The notes beneath the pieces were generated by a model that saw only the letters and a program-made list of their open reading frames with translations, was not told where the DNA came from and did not search any database. Positions 1 to 8,821 of a DNA stretch of 39,354 bases are shown here, piece by piece. Both the position numbers and the translations under genes were made by a program. The first letter of the stretch is position 1. Each line of letters starts with the position of its first letter. The stretch is from positions 56,742-96,095 of the forward strand of contig DCIN01000027.1 of the NCBI GenBank assembly GCA_002315815.1. Direction: 5' to 3'. The stretch comes from Bacteroidales bacterium UBA1725. Its GTDB lineage: Bacteria > Bacteroidota > Bacteroidia > Bacteroidales > UBA932.

Positions 1-38
1 GAAATCAAGATTACCAAGTTATTTTTTGAGATTTACTT

Positions 39-50
39 AGTGAAGCGGAA
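39..50 (+). repeat. dispersed 12-bp intergenic motif AGTGAAGCGGAA, copy 1
   Basis: Exact copy of a 12-mer found again at 7314-7325 and 20877-20888, always on the plus strand and always between genes. Here it ends 6 bp before the receptor start codon. Function unknown. Confidence 0.55.
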
Positions 51-56
51 TGACCT

Positions 57-2495
57 ATGGATTTCAGAACAATAATTATTGCAGCCGCAGCAGCGGTGAT
101 GACGATCTACGGCCCTGTGTGCCTTGCCCAGGAGACAAACAAAACTGCCAATCAATCAGCTGAAGCAACTGCTGAAGCAACTACAGAAACAACAGAGACA
201 ACAGTCAGGAAAACGGCCGGAGAGATGGTCAAAGAGCTGTCCGACGCCGGATTGGAGAAAATCGTCAGCTATGATGTCTCCGCCTTTACCGACATCAGGG
301 ACAAAAAGCTTCAGGACGTGCTGGTCAAGATGCCAGGGCTCAGCGTAAACACCTATTTCGGAACCAGCTTCTATTTCAACGGAATGATGGTGACCAAGGT
401 ACTTGTAAACGGAATTGATATGCTCGGAGGTGATTACAGCTCGATTCTGAGTATGAAACCCGAAGATGTCAGCAGCATAGAAATCACCGAAAACTATGTA
501 CACATAAAAGTGCTGAGAGGTATCTCTTTCAGCAACTACGCCTGCATCAACATCATACTCACTGAGGAAGCTCGCAGCAAATGGAGCGGGTCTGTCAAAG
601 GCGGGCTAGGGGCCAGTCCACTGCTGTACAATGCCGAAGCACAGGCTCTGAACATAGGCACCAATGCTCAGACTACCGTCCTCCTCAAGGCCGACAACAC
701 CGGACTCGACTTCAGCTCAGACCTGACAACTCAGGGTATGATGGGATACAAGGCGCAGCAGATGATTTCTCTGTACCCGTCTCTGGCACCTCTTTCCGAG
801 CAGCGCACAAGAATCAACAACAGTGCATTCGGAAACGTCAACACCACATTTCAGCTCAAGAATGACCTCCAGCTCAGTCTCCAGTTCTCCCTGCATTCTG
901 ACAAGCTGACAGCCTCCAGTCTGGACGAAACCACCTATTTCACGGGACAAGGCCAGGACATCACCCTCACCACGGGAGAGAACAACGTTCAGAAACAGAA
1001 GGATTTCCTTTCCAGCATCACCCTTCTCTCCAATTCGGAAAAGGGATACCTGTACAACAACCTCTGTGTTCTTCTTTCACGCACTGATGCGTCCAACGGC
1101 ATTACTGGCTCATACCCCAGCTCCCAGTCCGCAAGCAACAAGCCGTTTGAATTGCAGAATATGTTCCAATACTATCTTCCACTCGGCAAGAATGTACTCA
1201 ACATCGGCTTCAGGGCAGGATACGAAAAAATGCCACAGAATCTGTCTGTCAGCAGGAGCCTGTTCAATCTCAATCAGGATATTCTGTCCGAGAGCATATA
1301 CGGAGACCTGTCGGCTTCTTACAAATTAGCTTTGGGCAAGTTCTCTCTGGCCTTCTCTGCAGCGACTTCTGCCGAAAGCCTTGGACTCAACACTCTTCTT
1401 TCGCCAGAGGTAAGCGAAGTCGGCGCGAACGACAACAATTCCAAGCTGTCATACATCAACGGCAATGTCTCTGTAGATGCAACCTACGTTTCCAACAAAT
1501 TCCAGTTCCAACTTTCCCTGCCGTTGGATTACTATCACTACAGATTCGACGATTTCAGGCTGAATGACATAAAAAAGACCGACAAATTTGAATTCTCGCC
1601 TTCGCTCAGTGCTAAATATCAGCCAACCAACAATCTGTCTTTCAGTGTTTCGGCCTATTCTATGGATTTGGGAGTGTCCAATGGTGATATTTATTCCGGT
1701 ATGGTTCTGTCCAATTTCAACACTTTTTCCAAGGGATTTGTAAACTTCGGAAGTGACAAATACTCCAATGCCAGCGTTACGGTGTCATACAGAAATCCGG
1801 TCAGCTCCTTTTTCATTAACGGTTCGGCAATGAGAACCTGGAACAAACAGGCCAACAGCTACTCCAGTTCGTTCACCCCCAATTTTATGATTACCGGCTA
1901 TGAGGAAGATCCTTTCCACAGGGTCAACATCTCAGATTACATCTCCGCCGACATCAGCAAGGGAATCAACTCATTCAAGGGGAAAATCGGACTCAACACC
2001 TCCCTTTCCATCTCCCGTTCATCATTGAACCGCAACAATATCCTGCTGCCGTTCATCACAAAGACCTATTCAGTAGGAGCAGACGTGAACGGCAAGGTAT
2101 TTTCCTGGTTCAACGTCATCTATGCCGTCAATTTCAGCTACTCCACCCTCAGCGTCCAGGATGACGGGCAGTCAGACATAGCATCTAACAGCAAAGGCCT
2201 CACAGAGAATCTGGAATTCATCTTCTCCCCCTGGAAAAAGTTCAATTTCAGTTTTTTGGCAGACCATTACCTGAACAAGCTCAGCGAAGACGAGTACAAG
2301 AACCTCGTGCTTCTGGACTTCAAGGCTGAATACAAAATCAACGAACGCTGGCAACTCATCGCATCGATTACCAACCTGCTCAATCAGAATGTCTATGACT
2401 ACAAGCTCATCAGCAGCATCACAGCTACGAGTTCATATACCTCATACACCATCCGCCCCCGGAATCTGCTCTTGAGCGTATTCTTCAAATTTTAG
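57..2495 (+). CDS. TonB-dependent-receptor-like outer membrane beta-barrel protein
   Basis: An 812-residue outer membrane protein. Residues 1-25 form a signal peptide ending ...VCLAQ. A low-complexity Ala/Thr/Glu stretch follows (about 30-55), then a plug-like region (about 60-170) with receptor-type phrases such as DKKLQDVLVKMPGLSV, VLVNGIDMLGG and MKPEDVSSIEI. The rest is alternating polar/aromatic sequence typical of a beta-barrel, ending SVFFKF with the terminal aromatic residue recognised by the BAM machinery. The usual N-terminal carboxypeptidase-regulatory-like domain of Bacteroidota receptors is absent, and no TonB box is obvious. No SusD-like partner lies next to it in the window, so the substrate cannot be inferred. 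The ATG sits 7 bp after the 12-bp repeat at 39-50; the promoter probably lies outside the window. Family assignment is fairly firm; active TonB-dependent transport is inference. Confidence 0.8.
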   Translation: MDFRTIIIAAAAAVMTIYGPVCLAQETNKTANQSAEATAEATTETTETTVRKTAGEMVKELSDAGLEKIVSYDVSAFTDIRDKKLQDVLVKMPGLSVNTYFGTSFYFNGMMVTKVLVNGIDMLGGDYSSILSMKPEDVSSIEITENYVHIKVLRGISFSNYACINIILTEEARSKWSGSVKGGLGASPLLYNAEAQALNIGTNAQTTVLLKADNTGLDFSSDLTTQGMMGYKAQQMISLYPSLAPLSEQRTRINNSAFGNVNTTFQLKNDLQLSLQFSLHSDKLTASSLDETTYFTGQGQDITLTTGENNVQKQKDFLSSITLLSNSEKGYLYNNLCVLLSRTDASNGITGSYPSSQSASNKPFELQNMFQYYLPLGKNVLNIGFRAGYEKMPQNLSVSRSLFNLNQDILSESIYGDLSASYKLALGKFSLAFSAATSAESLGLNTLLSPEVSEVGANDNNSKLSYINGNVSVDATYVSNKFQFQLSLPLDYYHYRFDDFRLNDIKKTDKFEFSPSLSAKYQPTNNLSFSVSAYSMDLGVSNGDIYSGMVLSNFNTFSKGFVNFGSDKYSNASVTVSYRNPVSSFFINGSAMRTWNKQANSYSSSFTPNFMITGYEEDPFHRVNISDYISADISKGINSFKGKIGLNTSLSISRSSLNRNNILLPFITKTYSVGADVNGKVFSWFNVIYAVNFSYSTLSVQDDGQSDIASNSKGLTENLEFIFSPWKKFNFSFLADHYLNKLSEDEYKNLVLLDFKAEYKINERWQLIASITNLLNQNVYDYKLISSITATSSYTSYTIRPRNLLLSVFFKF
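159..206 (+). repeat. 12-bp in-frame tandem repeat in the receptor N-terminus
   Basis: GCTGAAGCAACT occurs twice in tandem (159-170, 171-182), followed by two degenerate units. It encodes Ala-Glu-Ala-Thr and then Thr-Glu-Thr-Thr repeats between the signal peptide and the plug region, probably a flexible spacer whose length can change without a frameshift. Confidence 0.7.
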
Positions 2496-2528
2496 TGAAG
2501 GACAGAAAATAAGAAACCGACGATTTCA

Positions 2529-3902
2529 TCAATGAATATATCGGAGGACAGGCTGACGGGCCGCCGCAGTCTCGTCAGGACGGCCGATTGGCGTATTGTG
2601 GGGAGCTGAGCGGACCAGTTCCGGATCCGTTTCCGCCTCCTGTGCTATCTTCCTCATTACTTCGATGAATGCATCCAGGGTTTCGAGCGATTCCGTTTCG
2701 GTGGGTTCAATCATTATCGCCTGATGAAACAGCAGGGGAAAATAGATTGTCGGTGCGTGGAAGCCATAATCCAGAAGCCTCTTGGCGACATCGAGCGTAG
2801 TCACCCCGTTGTCCCGAATCAGACCGTCGAACACAAATTCGTGTTTGCAGACAGATGCAATGGGCAGTTTGTAGCAGTCCTTGAGAGATTCCTTGATGTA
2901 GTTGGCACCCAATGCGGCCAGTTTGCCGGCCATCTTCACATTCTCTTTTCCAAGCGAAAGGATATAGGCGCAAGCCTTCAGAATCACCCCGAAGTTGCCG
3001 TGGAAACCGCTGACTCTGGGCAGGTCAAGGAAAGGAACAATGCGCTCGGCCACACCTACAGGGCCGGAACCGGGACCGCCACCGCCGTGCGGAGTGGCGA
3101 AGGTCTTATGCAGGTTAAGATGCATTATGTCGAAACCCATATCTCCGGGCCGCACAATACCGAGCAGAGGATTCATATTTGCGCCATCGTAATAGAGCAA
3201 TCCTCCGCATCCGTGTACAAGGGATGCTATCTCCTTTATATCCTTTTCAAAAAGGCCAAGCGTATTCGGATTCGTCATCATTATGCCGGCGATGTCGGGG
3301 CCGAGCAACGGCTTCAGGTCCTCCACGTCCACCAGACCGTCGGCATTGGACTTGACCTGGATTATTTCAAGACCGCATACTGAGGCTGAAGCAGGATTGG
3401 TACCGTGAGCGCTGTCCGGAACGATAACCTTTGTACGGGCCATATCGCCCCGGCTGAAATGATATTCGCGCATCAGCATCAGACCTGTGAGTTCACCGTG
3501 GGCACCGGCGCAGGGAAGGAAGGTGAAATGCTTCATCCCCGTCACGGCGGCCAGAGCCCTGTCCATAGTGGAATACACTTCTGCAACACCCTGAACGGTG
3601 GCGGCCGGCTGGAGAGGATGGATTCCGTTGAACGCGGACACAATCTCTTCATCAATCTTGGGATTGTACTTCATAGTGCAAGATCCCAAGGGATAGAAGC
3701 CGGTGTCAACCCCGAAATTCATCTGACTCAAGTTGGTATAATGCCTGACCACATCAGGTTCGCTCACCTCCGGCAATTCCGGGGCATCAGCGCGCATAAA
3801 CGGAGCGTCGGACGGAATACCGCCATCCTCACACTCAGGGAGCGAGAACGCCGTCCTTCCTTTCTTCGAGAGTTCGAATATCAATCGGTCGTAATATTTC
3901 AT
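2529..3902 (-). CDS. gcvPB: glycine dehydrogenase (decarboxylating) subunit 2, P-protein C-terminal half
   Basis: The PLP-binding half of the glycine cleavage P-protein, which decarboxylates glycine and passes the aminomethyl group to the lipoyl arm of GcvH. The 457-residue protein carries the PLP lysine motif NLHKTF (K266) followed by a Gly-rich loop HGGGGPGSGPVG, and the family motifs PLGSCTMKYN (71-80) and DSAHGTNPASA (163-173). The start is ATG at 3902, because MKYYDRLIFEL matches the family N-terminus and an AGGAGG lies just upstream; a longer open frame to 4061 only runs antisense of frame through gcvPA. It is the last gene of the gcvT-gcvH-gcvPA-gcvPB operon. A split P-protein is normal in this phylum. 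No dihydrolipoamide dehydrogenase (L-protein) gene is nearby. Confidence 0.96.
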   Translation of the reverse strand: MKYYDRLIFELSKKGRTAFSLPECEDGGIPSDAPFMRADAPELPEVSEPDVVRHYTNLSQMNFGVDTGFYPLGSCTMKYNPKIDEEIVSAFNGIHPLQPAATVQGVAEVYSTMDRALAAVTGMKHFTFLPCAGAHGELTGLMLMREYHFSRGDMARTKVIVPDSAHGTNPASASVCGLEIIQVKSNADGLVDVEDLKPLLGPDIAGIMMTNPNTLGLFEKDIKEIASLVHGCGGLLYYDGANMNPLLGIVRPGDMGFDIMHLNLHKTFATPHGGGGPGSGPVGVAERIVPFLDLPRVSGFHGNFGVILKACAYILSLGKENVKMAGKLAALGANYIKESLKDCYKLPIASVCKHEFVFDGLIRDNGVTTLDVAKRLLDYGFHAPTIYFPLLFHQAIMIEPTETESLETLDAFIEVMRKIAQEAETDPELVRSAPHNTPIGRPDETAAARQPVLRYIH

Positions 3903-3911
3903 TTCGTTTCC

Positions 3912-3917
3912 CCTCCT
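3912..3917 (-). promoter_or_regulatory. Shine-Dalgarno sequence of gcvPB
   Basis: AGGAGG on the minus strand, 9 bp before the gcvPB ATG and overlapping the TAG stop of gcvPA (3916-3918). It fixes the gcvPB start and suggests coupled translation. Such a strong Shine-Dalgarno is unusual in Bacteroidota and is not seen before the other genes of this operon. Confidence 0.7.
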
Positions 3918-5223
3918 ATAAATTTCTGATGATATCCACCACTTCGTCGAGTTCCTTCTTGCTGTGCTTCTCAGTGACACAGAATGTGACATATCCCTCT
4001 TCTGTCTGCAATGCGGCGAACCAGCCTGCATCCAGAAGTTTCTGCTGGAGAGTGGGGACATCGCACAGAGGCTTCAGACAGAACTCCTTGAGGAATTCTC
4101 CGTCATATTGAGTCTTCTCGAATAAACCTGTTGCAAGCAGGGCGTTGTACAGATGATGGGATCGCTCGTAGCAGAGGTCATTCAGACGACGCATACCCTG
4201 AGGACCCATAATCGAGAGATATACGGTGCACCAGAGGGCCATAAGTGACTGATTGGAGCATATATTGGAAGTGGCCTTCTCCCTGCGTATGTGCTGTTCC
4301 CTGGCCTGAAGCGTGAGCACAAAGGAACGCCTGAGTGATGCATCCACAGTCTGCCCGACAATACGGCCGGGGAGTTTTCTCATCAATTCTTGACGACAGG
4401 CCATAAAACCGACATAGGGACCACCGTAGCAGAGAGGTATGCCCAGGCTCTGGCCGTCTCCGACAGCCACATCAGCCCCCCATTCCGCCGGAGTACGGAT
4501 CACGGAAAGAGCCGAAGGGTCACAGTACTGGACCAGAATACCCCCGGCGGAGTGCACTGCATCGGCAAGACCATCTGGAGATTCTATGACCCCATATCTG
4601 TTGATAGATGGTACAATCACCCCGGCTATCGAGTCGGCATTGTCCTTGATTGCAGAGAATACGTCTCTGGAGATGACAAGGCCGATTCCGGAATATTTGG
4701 CATAGGTACGCAGAGTATCAAGTACATTCGGCAAGAGCAGGGCGGACGCAACCACTGTGTTGCGTTTTCTGGTGCAGGCCAGACACATTCTCATAGCCTC
4801 TGCAGCTGCAGTGGGGCCGTCGTACATCGAAGCGTTGGAAACGTCCAGACCCGTGAGAGAACAAATCATCGACTGCCATTCGAAGATATATCTGAGCGTG
4901 CCCTGAGAAATTTCACACTGATAAGGAGTATAAGCCGTAAGAAATTCCGATCGCGAGGTGATGTATGGAATCACTGATGGGATATAATGGTCATACGCAC
5001 CCTGTCCGACAAGGACCTTGAGTTTTGCATTCCTTGCAGAGAGACCCTCGAACCAGTCGCGGACCTGCTGCTCGCTCATCGCGGAGGGAAGGTCATAATC
5101 GTCCTTGAAAACGAAATCCGCGGGTACATCGGAGTAAAGGTCATCCAGAGAAGACAGACCTATTCTCTCGAGCATCACGCGGATATCATCTTCTGTCTGC
5201 GGAAAATAACAGAAGTTGCCCAT
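3916..5223 (-). CDS. gcvPA: glycine dehydrogenase (decarboxylating) subunit 1, P-protein N-terminal half
   Basis: N-terminal half of the split P-protein; together with GcvPB it forms the glycine decarboxylase. 435 residues with family phrases FPQTEDDIRVML near the N-terminus, YTPYQCEISQGTLRYIFEWQ and YDGPTAAAEAMRM. The ATG at 5223 is preferred to the frame opening at 5235, which begins with TTG and overlaps gcvH; from 5223 the gene starts one base after the gcvH stop codon. No Shine-Dalgarno is visible, so translation is probably coupled to gcvH. Confidence 0.95.
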   Translation of the reverse strand: MGNFCYFPQTEDDIRVMLERIGLSSLDDLYSDVPADFVFKDDYDLPSAMSEQQVRDWFEGLSARNAKLKVLVGQGAYDHYIPSVIPYITSRSEFLTAYTPYQCEISQGTLRYIFEWQSMICSLTGLDVSNASMYDGPTAAAEAMRMCLACTRKRNTVVASALLLPNVLDTLRTYAKYSGIGLVISRDVFSAIKDNADSIAGVIVPSINRYGVIESPDGLADAVHSAGGILVQYCDPSALSVIRTPAEWGADVAVGDGQSLGIPLCYGGPYVGFMACRQELMRKLPGRIVGQTVDASLRRSFVLTLQAREQHIRREKATSNICSNQSLMALWCTVYLSIMGPQGMRRLNDLCYERSHHLYNALLATGLFEKTQYDGEFLKEFCLKPLCDVPTLQQKLLDAGWFAALQTEEGYVTFCVTEKHSKKELDEVVDIIRNL

Positions 5224-5224
5224 T

Positions 5225-5602
5225 CTATGCAGCAATCTTTTCGTATGAAACGGAATCGAGAAGCGAGTCCAGTTCAGAGCTGTCGCTCATCTCGACCTTA
5301 ATGATCCAGGATCCGTATGGGTCTTCGTTGATAAGTTCAGGGCTGTCCTCAACCTGCTTGTTGCAGGCTACGACCTTGCCGGAGACAGGAGCATAAAGCT
5401 CGCTGGACGCCTTCACGCTCTCAAGGGCGCCGAAGTCCTCCCCCTTGGTCAGTTCATCGCCCTCCGAAGGCATATCGACGTAAGTAATGTCGCCCATCTC
5501 AGCCTGTGCGAAGTCGGAGACACCAATGATTGCGATGTTTCCGTCAATCCTGACCCATTCGTGAGACTCGCTATAGAGGAGCCCATCAACAATCTTGCTC
5601 AT
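5225..5602 (-). CDS. gcvH: glycine cleavage system H protein (lipoyl carrier)
   Basis: A 125-residue lipoyl carrier that shuttles the aminomethyl intermediate from P- to T-protein and is then re-oxidised by L-protein. The lipoylation site is K64 in the motif ALESVKASSE. The N-terminus reads LYSESHEWVRIDGN, as expected for the family, and length is normal. The start at 5602 (MSKIVDGLLYS) is chosen over a longer open frame to 5740 that would run back through gcvT in another frame. It lies 11 bp after gcvT and 1 bp before gcvPA. Confidence 0.97.
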   Translation of the reverse strand: MSKIVDGLLYSESHEWVRIDGNIAIIGVSDFAQAEMGDITYVDMPSEGDELTKGEDFGALESVKASSELYAPVSGKVVACNKQVEDSPELINEDPYGSWIIKVEMSDSSELDSLLDSVSYEKIAA

Positions 5603-5613
5603 AATAAAACTGA

Positions 5614-6720
5614 TTATTTCTTGTAGTTTGTCTGGTAAAAACGTTTTTTGATGACTTTTCCTCCGAACACGCGCTTGCGTATCCGCACGAAGAGTACAGT
5701 GCCGAGGGCAGCGAAGGAGGAGTCGACGAGAGCGAAACACAGACTCCTGTCAAGACTGATGGAGTGATACCCGGTTGTCACCACTCCCACCTGTCTGCCA
5801 TCCTCAAGTTCCACGGGATAACCCGCACGCGGGATTGCATTGTCATCCAGTTCAATGCCCACAAGTTTCTTCTGCACACCGCATACTTTCTGGGTCTCAA
5901 GCGCTTCCTTGCCTATGAATTCCTCCTTGTCCAATTTGCAGAACATTCCGAGTCCGGCCATCAGAGGACTTATCTCCTCGCTGAGTTCGTCTCCGTAGAG
6001 CGGAAGTCCGGCCTCAAAGCGCAGAGTGTCACGGCATCCCAGACCGCAGGGTTTGACACCATCCCCGACAAGTTCGCGCCACATAGCCTCGATGTTGGCA
6101 TTGGAAGCATATATCTCAAAACCATCCTCTCCTGTGTAACCGGTACGGCTGACAATGACACGTCCTCCTTCTTCGTCCTCCGCATCGAGGAAAGTATAGA
6201 ACGACAAGTCCCTCACCTCCTCAATCCCAAGAAGGTCAACCACCGTCTGTTCCGACTCAGGACCCTGCACAGCAATCTGCCCCCATCTGTCGGACTGGTT
6301 GTCTATGACCACGTTGAAGCCGTCAGAATGTTCCCTGATCCACAGATAATCCTTATCTATGTTGGAGGCATTCACAACCAGGAGAAAGTGGTCGGCCTCG
6401 AATTCCCTGTAAACAAGAAGGTCGTCCACCACACCGCCGTCGGGATAGCACATCATCCCGTACAGGATTCCGCCCTCCTGAAGCACGGAAACATCATTGG
6501 TGAAAATATGATTGACAAACTTGAGAGCATCGGGGCCGGATATGAATATCTCCCCCATATGGGAAACGTCGAACACACCCACCTCGTTGCGTACTGAATT
6601 GTGTTCATCAATGATGCCGCTGTACTGGATAGGCATATCAAAACCCGCAAAAGGACTCATCTTGGCACCAAGCTCGATATGTGAGTTATGCAGACAAGTC
6701 TGTTTCAAATCATCAGTCAT
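5614..6720 (-). CDS. gcvT: glycine cleavage system T protein (aminomethyltransferase)
   Basis: Transfers the one-carbon unit from aminomethyl-lipoyl-GcvH to tetrahydrofolate, releasing ammonia. 368 residues, the usual size. Family motifs: GAKMSPFAGFDMPIQYSGI (18-36), VFDVSHMGEI (49-58), and SRTGYTGEDGFEIY in the middle of the protein. First of the four gcv genes and 30 bp downstream of an unknown gene with which it probably shares the promoter at 7260-7290. No glycine riboswitch fits in the roughly 40-nt leader of that transcript. Confidence 0.97.
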   Translation of the reverse strand: MTDDLKQTCLHNSHIELGAKMSPFAGFDMPIQYSGIIDEHNSVRNEVGVFDVSHMGEIFISGPDALKFVNHIFTNDVSVLQEGGILYGMMCYPDGGVVDDLLVYREFEADHFLLVVNASNIDKDYLWIREHSDGFNVVIDNQSDRWGQIAVQGPESEQTVVDLLGIEEVRDLSFYTFLDAEDEEGGRVIVSRTGYTGEDGFEIYASNANIEAMWRELVGDGVKPCGLGCRDTLRFEAGLPLYGDELSEEISPLMAGLGMFCKLDKEEFIGKEALETQKVCGVQKKLVGIELDDNAIPRAGYPVELEDGRQVGVVTTGYHSISLDRSLCFALVDSSFAALGTVLFVRIRKRVFGGKVIKKRFYQTNYKK

Positions 6721-6750
6721 CCGTTATGTGAATTATTATGTGAGATTCAC

Positions 6751-7215
6751 TTATCGCAGAAGAAGTTCAAGGTCTTTCTTCAGAACCATCTTCGAGTCCA
6801 TCATCTTCACTTTCTGGATGAGTCTGAACTGGTTGCCGGGAGACAGGTAAACCTTGTCCTCGTGCTTGCCCTTGCGCCACCACTTGTAGAAGCCGACAGG
6901 ATCGTTCTCGAAAGGTATCTGCGCAAGAATGCCGGTACTGTAGCCGGGATAATCGATGACCAGCCTGAGGCCCATAAATTTTTTGTAGTAGTCTGGGTCG
7001 GCCCTGCGCAGTTTGCTGACAAGAGGGTTGAGAACCTCCATAGTATCGACCTGGAGAATCTTTTCGCGGACTATCATCTTATGAATTCTGACGGGATCCA
7101 AATTAATCCACACACCCAAACGAAAAGTCTTGATACCCTCCTCTGTGTCGAGGGAGAGTTCATCCATAGACAGATAAATCTTGGTAGAATCAAGCGGTGC
7201 TACAGCTTCAGGCAT
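6751..7215 (-). CDS. conserved-looking hypothetical protein, first gene of the glycine cleavage operon
   Basis: A 154-residue protein I do not recognise. It has no signal peptide or membrane segment and is mixed alpha/beta in appearance, with a charged C-terminus ending KKDLELLLR. Notable segments are YLSMDELSLDTEEGIKTFRL near the N-terminus and DPVGFYKWWRKGKHEDKVYL towards the C-terminus. ATG at 7215 is the first in frame after a stop. It lies 30 bp upstream of gcvT on the same strand and directly behind a good Bacteroidota promoter, so it is probably co-transcribed with the gcv genes. A link to glycine or one-carbon metabolism rests on position only. Confidence 0.75.
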   Translation of the reverse strand: MPEAVAPLDSTKIYLSMDELSLDTEEGIKTFRLGVWINLDPVRIHKMIVREKILQVDTMEVLNPLVSKLRRADPDYYKKFMGLRLVIDYPGYSTGILAQIPFENDPVGFYKWWRKGKHEDKVYLSPGNQFRLIQKVKMMDSKMVLKKDLELLLR

Positions 7216-7259
7216 CTCTATGTACAGTTCGGTTATCCTTCAGTCATTTCTTGATGATG

Positions 7260-7290
7260 CAAAATTAGCCATTTTTTCTTTCCTGTCAAA
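7260..7290 (-). promoter_or_regulatory. Bacteroidota-type promoter of the hypothetical-gcvTH-PA-PB operon
   Basis: On the minus strand: TTTG (7287-7290), a 19-bp spacer, then TAATTTTG (7260-7267), an exact fit to TTTG/TAnnTTTG. The expected transcript start is about 40 bp before the ATG at 7215. Confidence 0.75.
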
Positions 7291-7313
7291 AAAACTATCA
7301 ACCAGATTGACAA

Positions 7314-7325
7314 AGTGAAGCGGAA
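7314..7325 (+). repeat. dispersed 12-bp intergenic motif AGTGAAGCGGAA, copy 2
   Basis: Second exact copy, between the divergent gcv operon and ffh, about 95 bp before the ffh ATG and just upstream of both divergent promoters. Function unknown. Confidence 0.55.
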
Positions 7326-7367
7326 AAGAACAAATCCAGATTGATGGGCTGGTATATTTGAGGATGC

Positions 7368-7399
7368 TTTCGGCTTTGAAGAAAGATTTGCTAAATTTG
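7368..7399 (+). promoter_or_regulatory. promoter of ffh
   Basis: TTTC (7368-7371), a 20-bp spacer and TAAATTTG (7392-7399), close to the Bacteroidota consensus with one mismatch in the -33 box. It ends 19 bp before the ffh ATG. Confidence 0.6.
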
Positions 7400-7418
7400 C
7401 GGGACAAAAGAAAAGAAT

Positions 7419-8738
7419 ATGTTTGAAAATCTGTCAGAACGTCTGGAAAGATCCTTCAAGATATTGAAGGGTGAAGGAAAGATTACCGAAATAAACGTAG
7501 CGGAAACACTCAAGGACATACGCCGGGCTCTGCTCGATGCCGACGTGAGCTACAAGGTTGCCAAGGATTTCTGTGACCGTGTCAAGACCACTGCTATGGG
7601 GGCGAACGTCCTCACCGCCGTCAAGCCCCAGCAGATGATGGTGAAGATAGTCCACGACGAACTGGCGGCATTTATGGGCTCTGAACACAGCGAAATCAAT
7701 GTCAAGGGCTCCCCTGCCGTCATTCTCGTTGCCGGACTCAACGGATCCGGAAAGACCACCTTCTCCGGCAAGCTGGCCAAATACCTCAAAAGTAAGAAAG
7801 GTATGAAAGTTATGCTGGCCGCCTGCGACACTTTCCGTCCCGCCGCAATCGAACAGCTGAAAACTCTCGGAGCCCAGATAGATGTTCCCGTTTTCTCTAT
7901 GGATGGCGAGCAGAACCCTGTCAAGGTGGCTCTGGCAGCAATAGGGCAGGCTCGGACTGATGGAATGAGCGCAGTAATATTGGATACAGCCGGACGGCTT
8001 ACAGTGGACCGCGAGCTTATGGAGGAGATATCCACTCTGCACAAGGCCGTCAAACCGTCGGAAAGCCTCTTCGTTGTGGATGCGATGACAGGACAGGATG
8101 CAGTTGAATCAGCCAAAGCCTTCAACGAAGCCATCGACTATGACGGAGTGGTGCTGAGCAAGATGGACGGAGATACCCGCGGCGGTGCTGCACTGTCGGT
8201 GAGGGCAGTCACCGGCAAACCCGTCAAGTTCGTATCCAACGGTGAGAAGATGGATGCCCTCGACCTTTTCCATCCGGCCAGAATTGCCGACAGGATTCTC
8301 GGAATGGGAGACGTAGTGTCCCTCGTGGAGAAGGCACAGGAGCAATATGACGAAAGCCAGGCCAGGGCACTGAAGAAAAAGATTGCCCGGAATCAATTTA
8401 CTTTCAACGAATTCTACGAACAACTCAAACAAGTTCAGAAGATGGGGAACCTGAAGGATCTGGCCGGAATGCTCCCCGGTATGGACAAGGCAATGAAAGA
8501 CATCGATATTCCCGATGACGCATTCAAGCCCACCGAGGCCATCATACAGTCGATGACACCATTCGAGAAAGAGCATCCTGATTGTCTCAACGGTTCCCGC
8601 CGCAGACGCATCGCGGATGGGTCCGGCACATCCCTTGCGGATGTCAATAAACTCATCAAACAGTTCGAACAGAGCCGCAAGATGATGAAGATGGCCGTTG
8701 ACGGTTCTCTTGCAGCACGGCTCAAGAATTTGAGATAG
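7419..8738 (+). CDS. ffh: signal recognition particle protein Ffh
   Basis: GTPase subunit of the signal recognition particle, which binds SRP RNA and delivers nascent membrane proteins to FtsY. 439 residues: N domain (1-95), GTPase domain with G1 GLNGSGKT (106-113), the CDTFRPAA insertion-box motif (136-143), G3 DTAGR (189-193) and SKMDGDTRGG (247-256), then a Met-rich M domain containing GMLPGMDKAM and an SSRR-like GSRRRRIADGSG helix for RNA binding. Slightly short C-terminus, within the family's range. Monocistronic: own promoter upstream and a strong intrinsic terminator downstream. I did not find an SRP RNA gene in the window. Confidence 0.97.
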   Translation: MFENLSERLERSFKILKGEGKITEINVAETLKDIRRALLDADVSYKVAKDFCDRVKTTAMGANVLTAVKPQQMMVKIVHDELAAFMGSEHSEINVKGSPAVILVAGLNGSGKTTFSGKLAKYLKSKKGMKVMLAACDTFRPAAIEQLKTLGAQIDVPVFSMDGEQNPVKVALAAIGQARTDGMSAVILDTAGRLTVDRELMEEISTLHKAVKPSESLFVVDAMTGQDAVESAKAFNEAIDYDGVVLSKMDGDTRGGAALSVRAVTGKPVKFVSNGEKMDALDLFHPARIADRILGMGDVVSLVEKAQEQYDESQARALKKKIARNQFTFNEFYEQLKQVQKMGNLKDLAGMLPGMDKAMKDIDIPDDAFKPTEAIIQSMTPFEKEHPDCLNGSRRRRIADGSGTSLADVNKLIKQFEQSRKMMKMAVDGSLAARLKNLR

Positions 8739-8780
8739 CCTGACTTTTTTTTCAGCTATTGTAAAGAGAATAAAAAAAGT

Positions 8781-8813
8781 GAGTATTCTTTTGGAAAAAG
8801 GAATACTCTTTTT
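8781..8813 (+). terminator. intrinsic terminator of ffh, overlapping the next promoter
   Basis: A 12-bp stem (one G-T pair) with arms 8781-8792 and 8797-8808 and a GGAA tetraloop, followed by TTTTT (8809-8813) and preceded by an A-run. The -33 box of the exporter promoter (8790-8793) sits in the loop-proximal part of the stem, so the hairpin may also act on that promoter. Confidence 0.8.
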
Positions 8814-8820
8814 ATATTTG
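8790..8820 (+). promoter_or_regulatory. promoter of the ABC exporter / GntR operon
   Basis: TTTG (8790-8793), a 19-bp spacer and TATATTTG (8813-8820): an exact Bacteroidota promoter. The leader to the ATG at 8852 would be about 25 bp and contains the inverted repeat at 8822-8845. Confidence 0.85.
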
Positions 8821-8821
8821 C

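Noticed and set aside
2724..3383. 219-codon open frame on the plus strand
   Set aside because: Antisense shadow of gcvPB, caused by codon bias.
7216..7260. Glycine riboswitch before the glycine cleavage operon
   Set aside because: The leader between the promoter and the first gene is only about 40 nt and shows no tandem aptamer structure.
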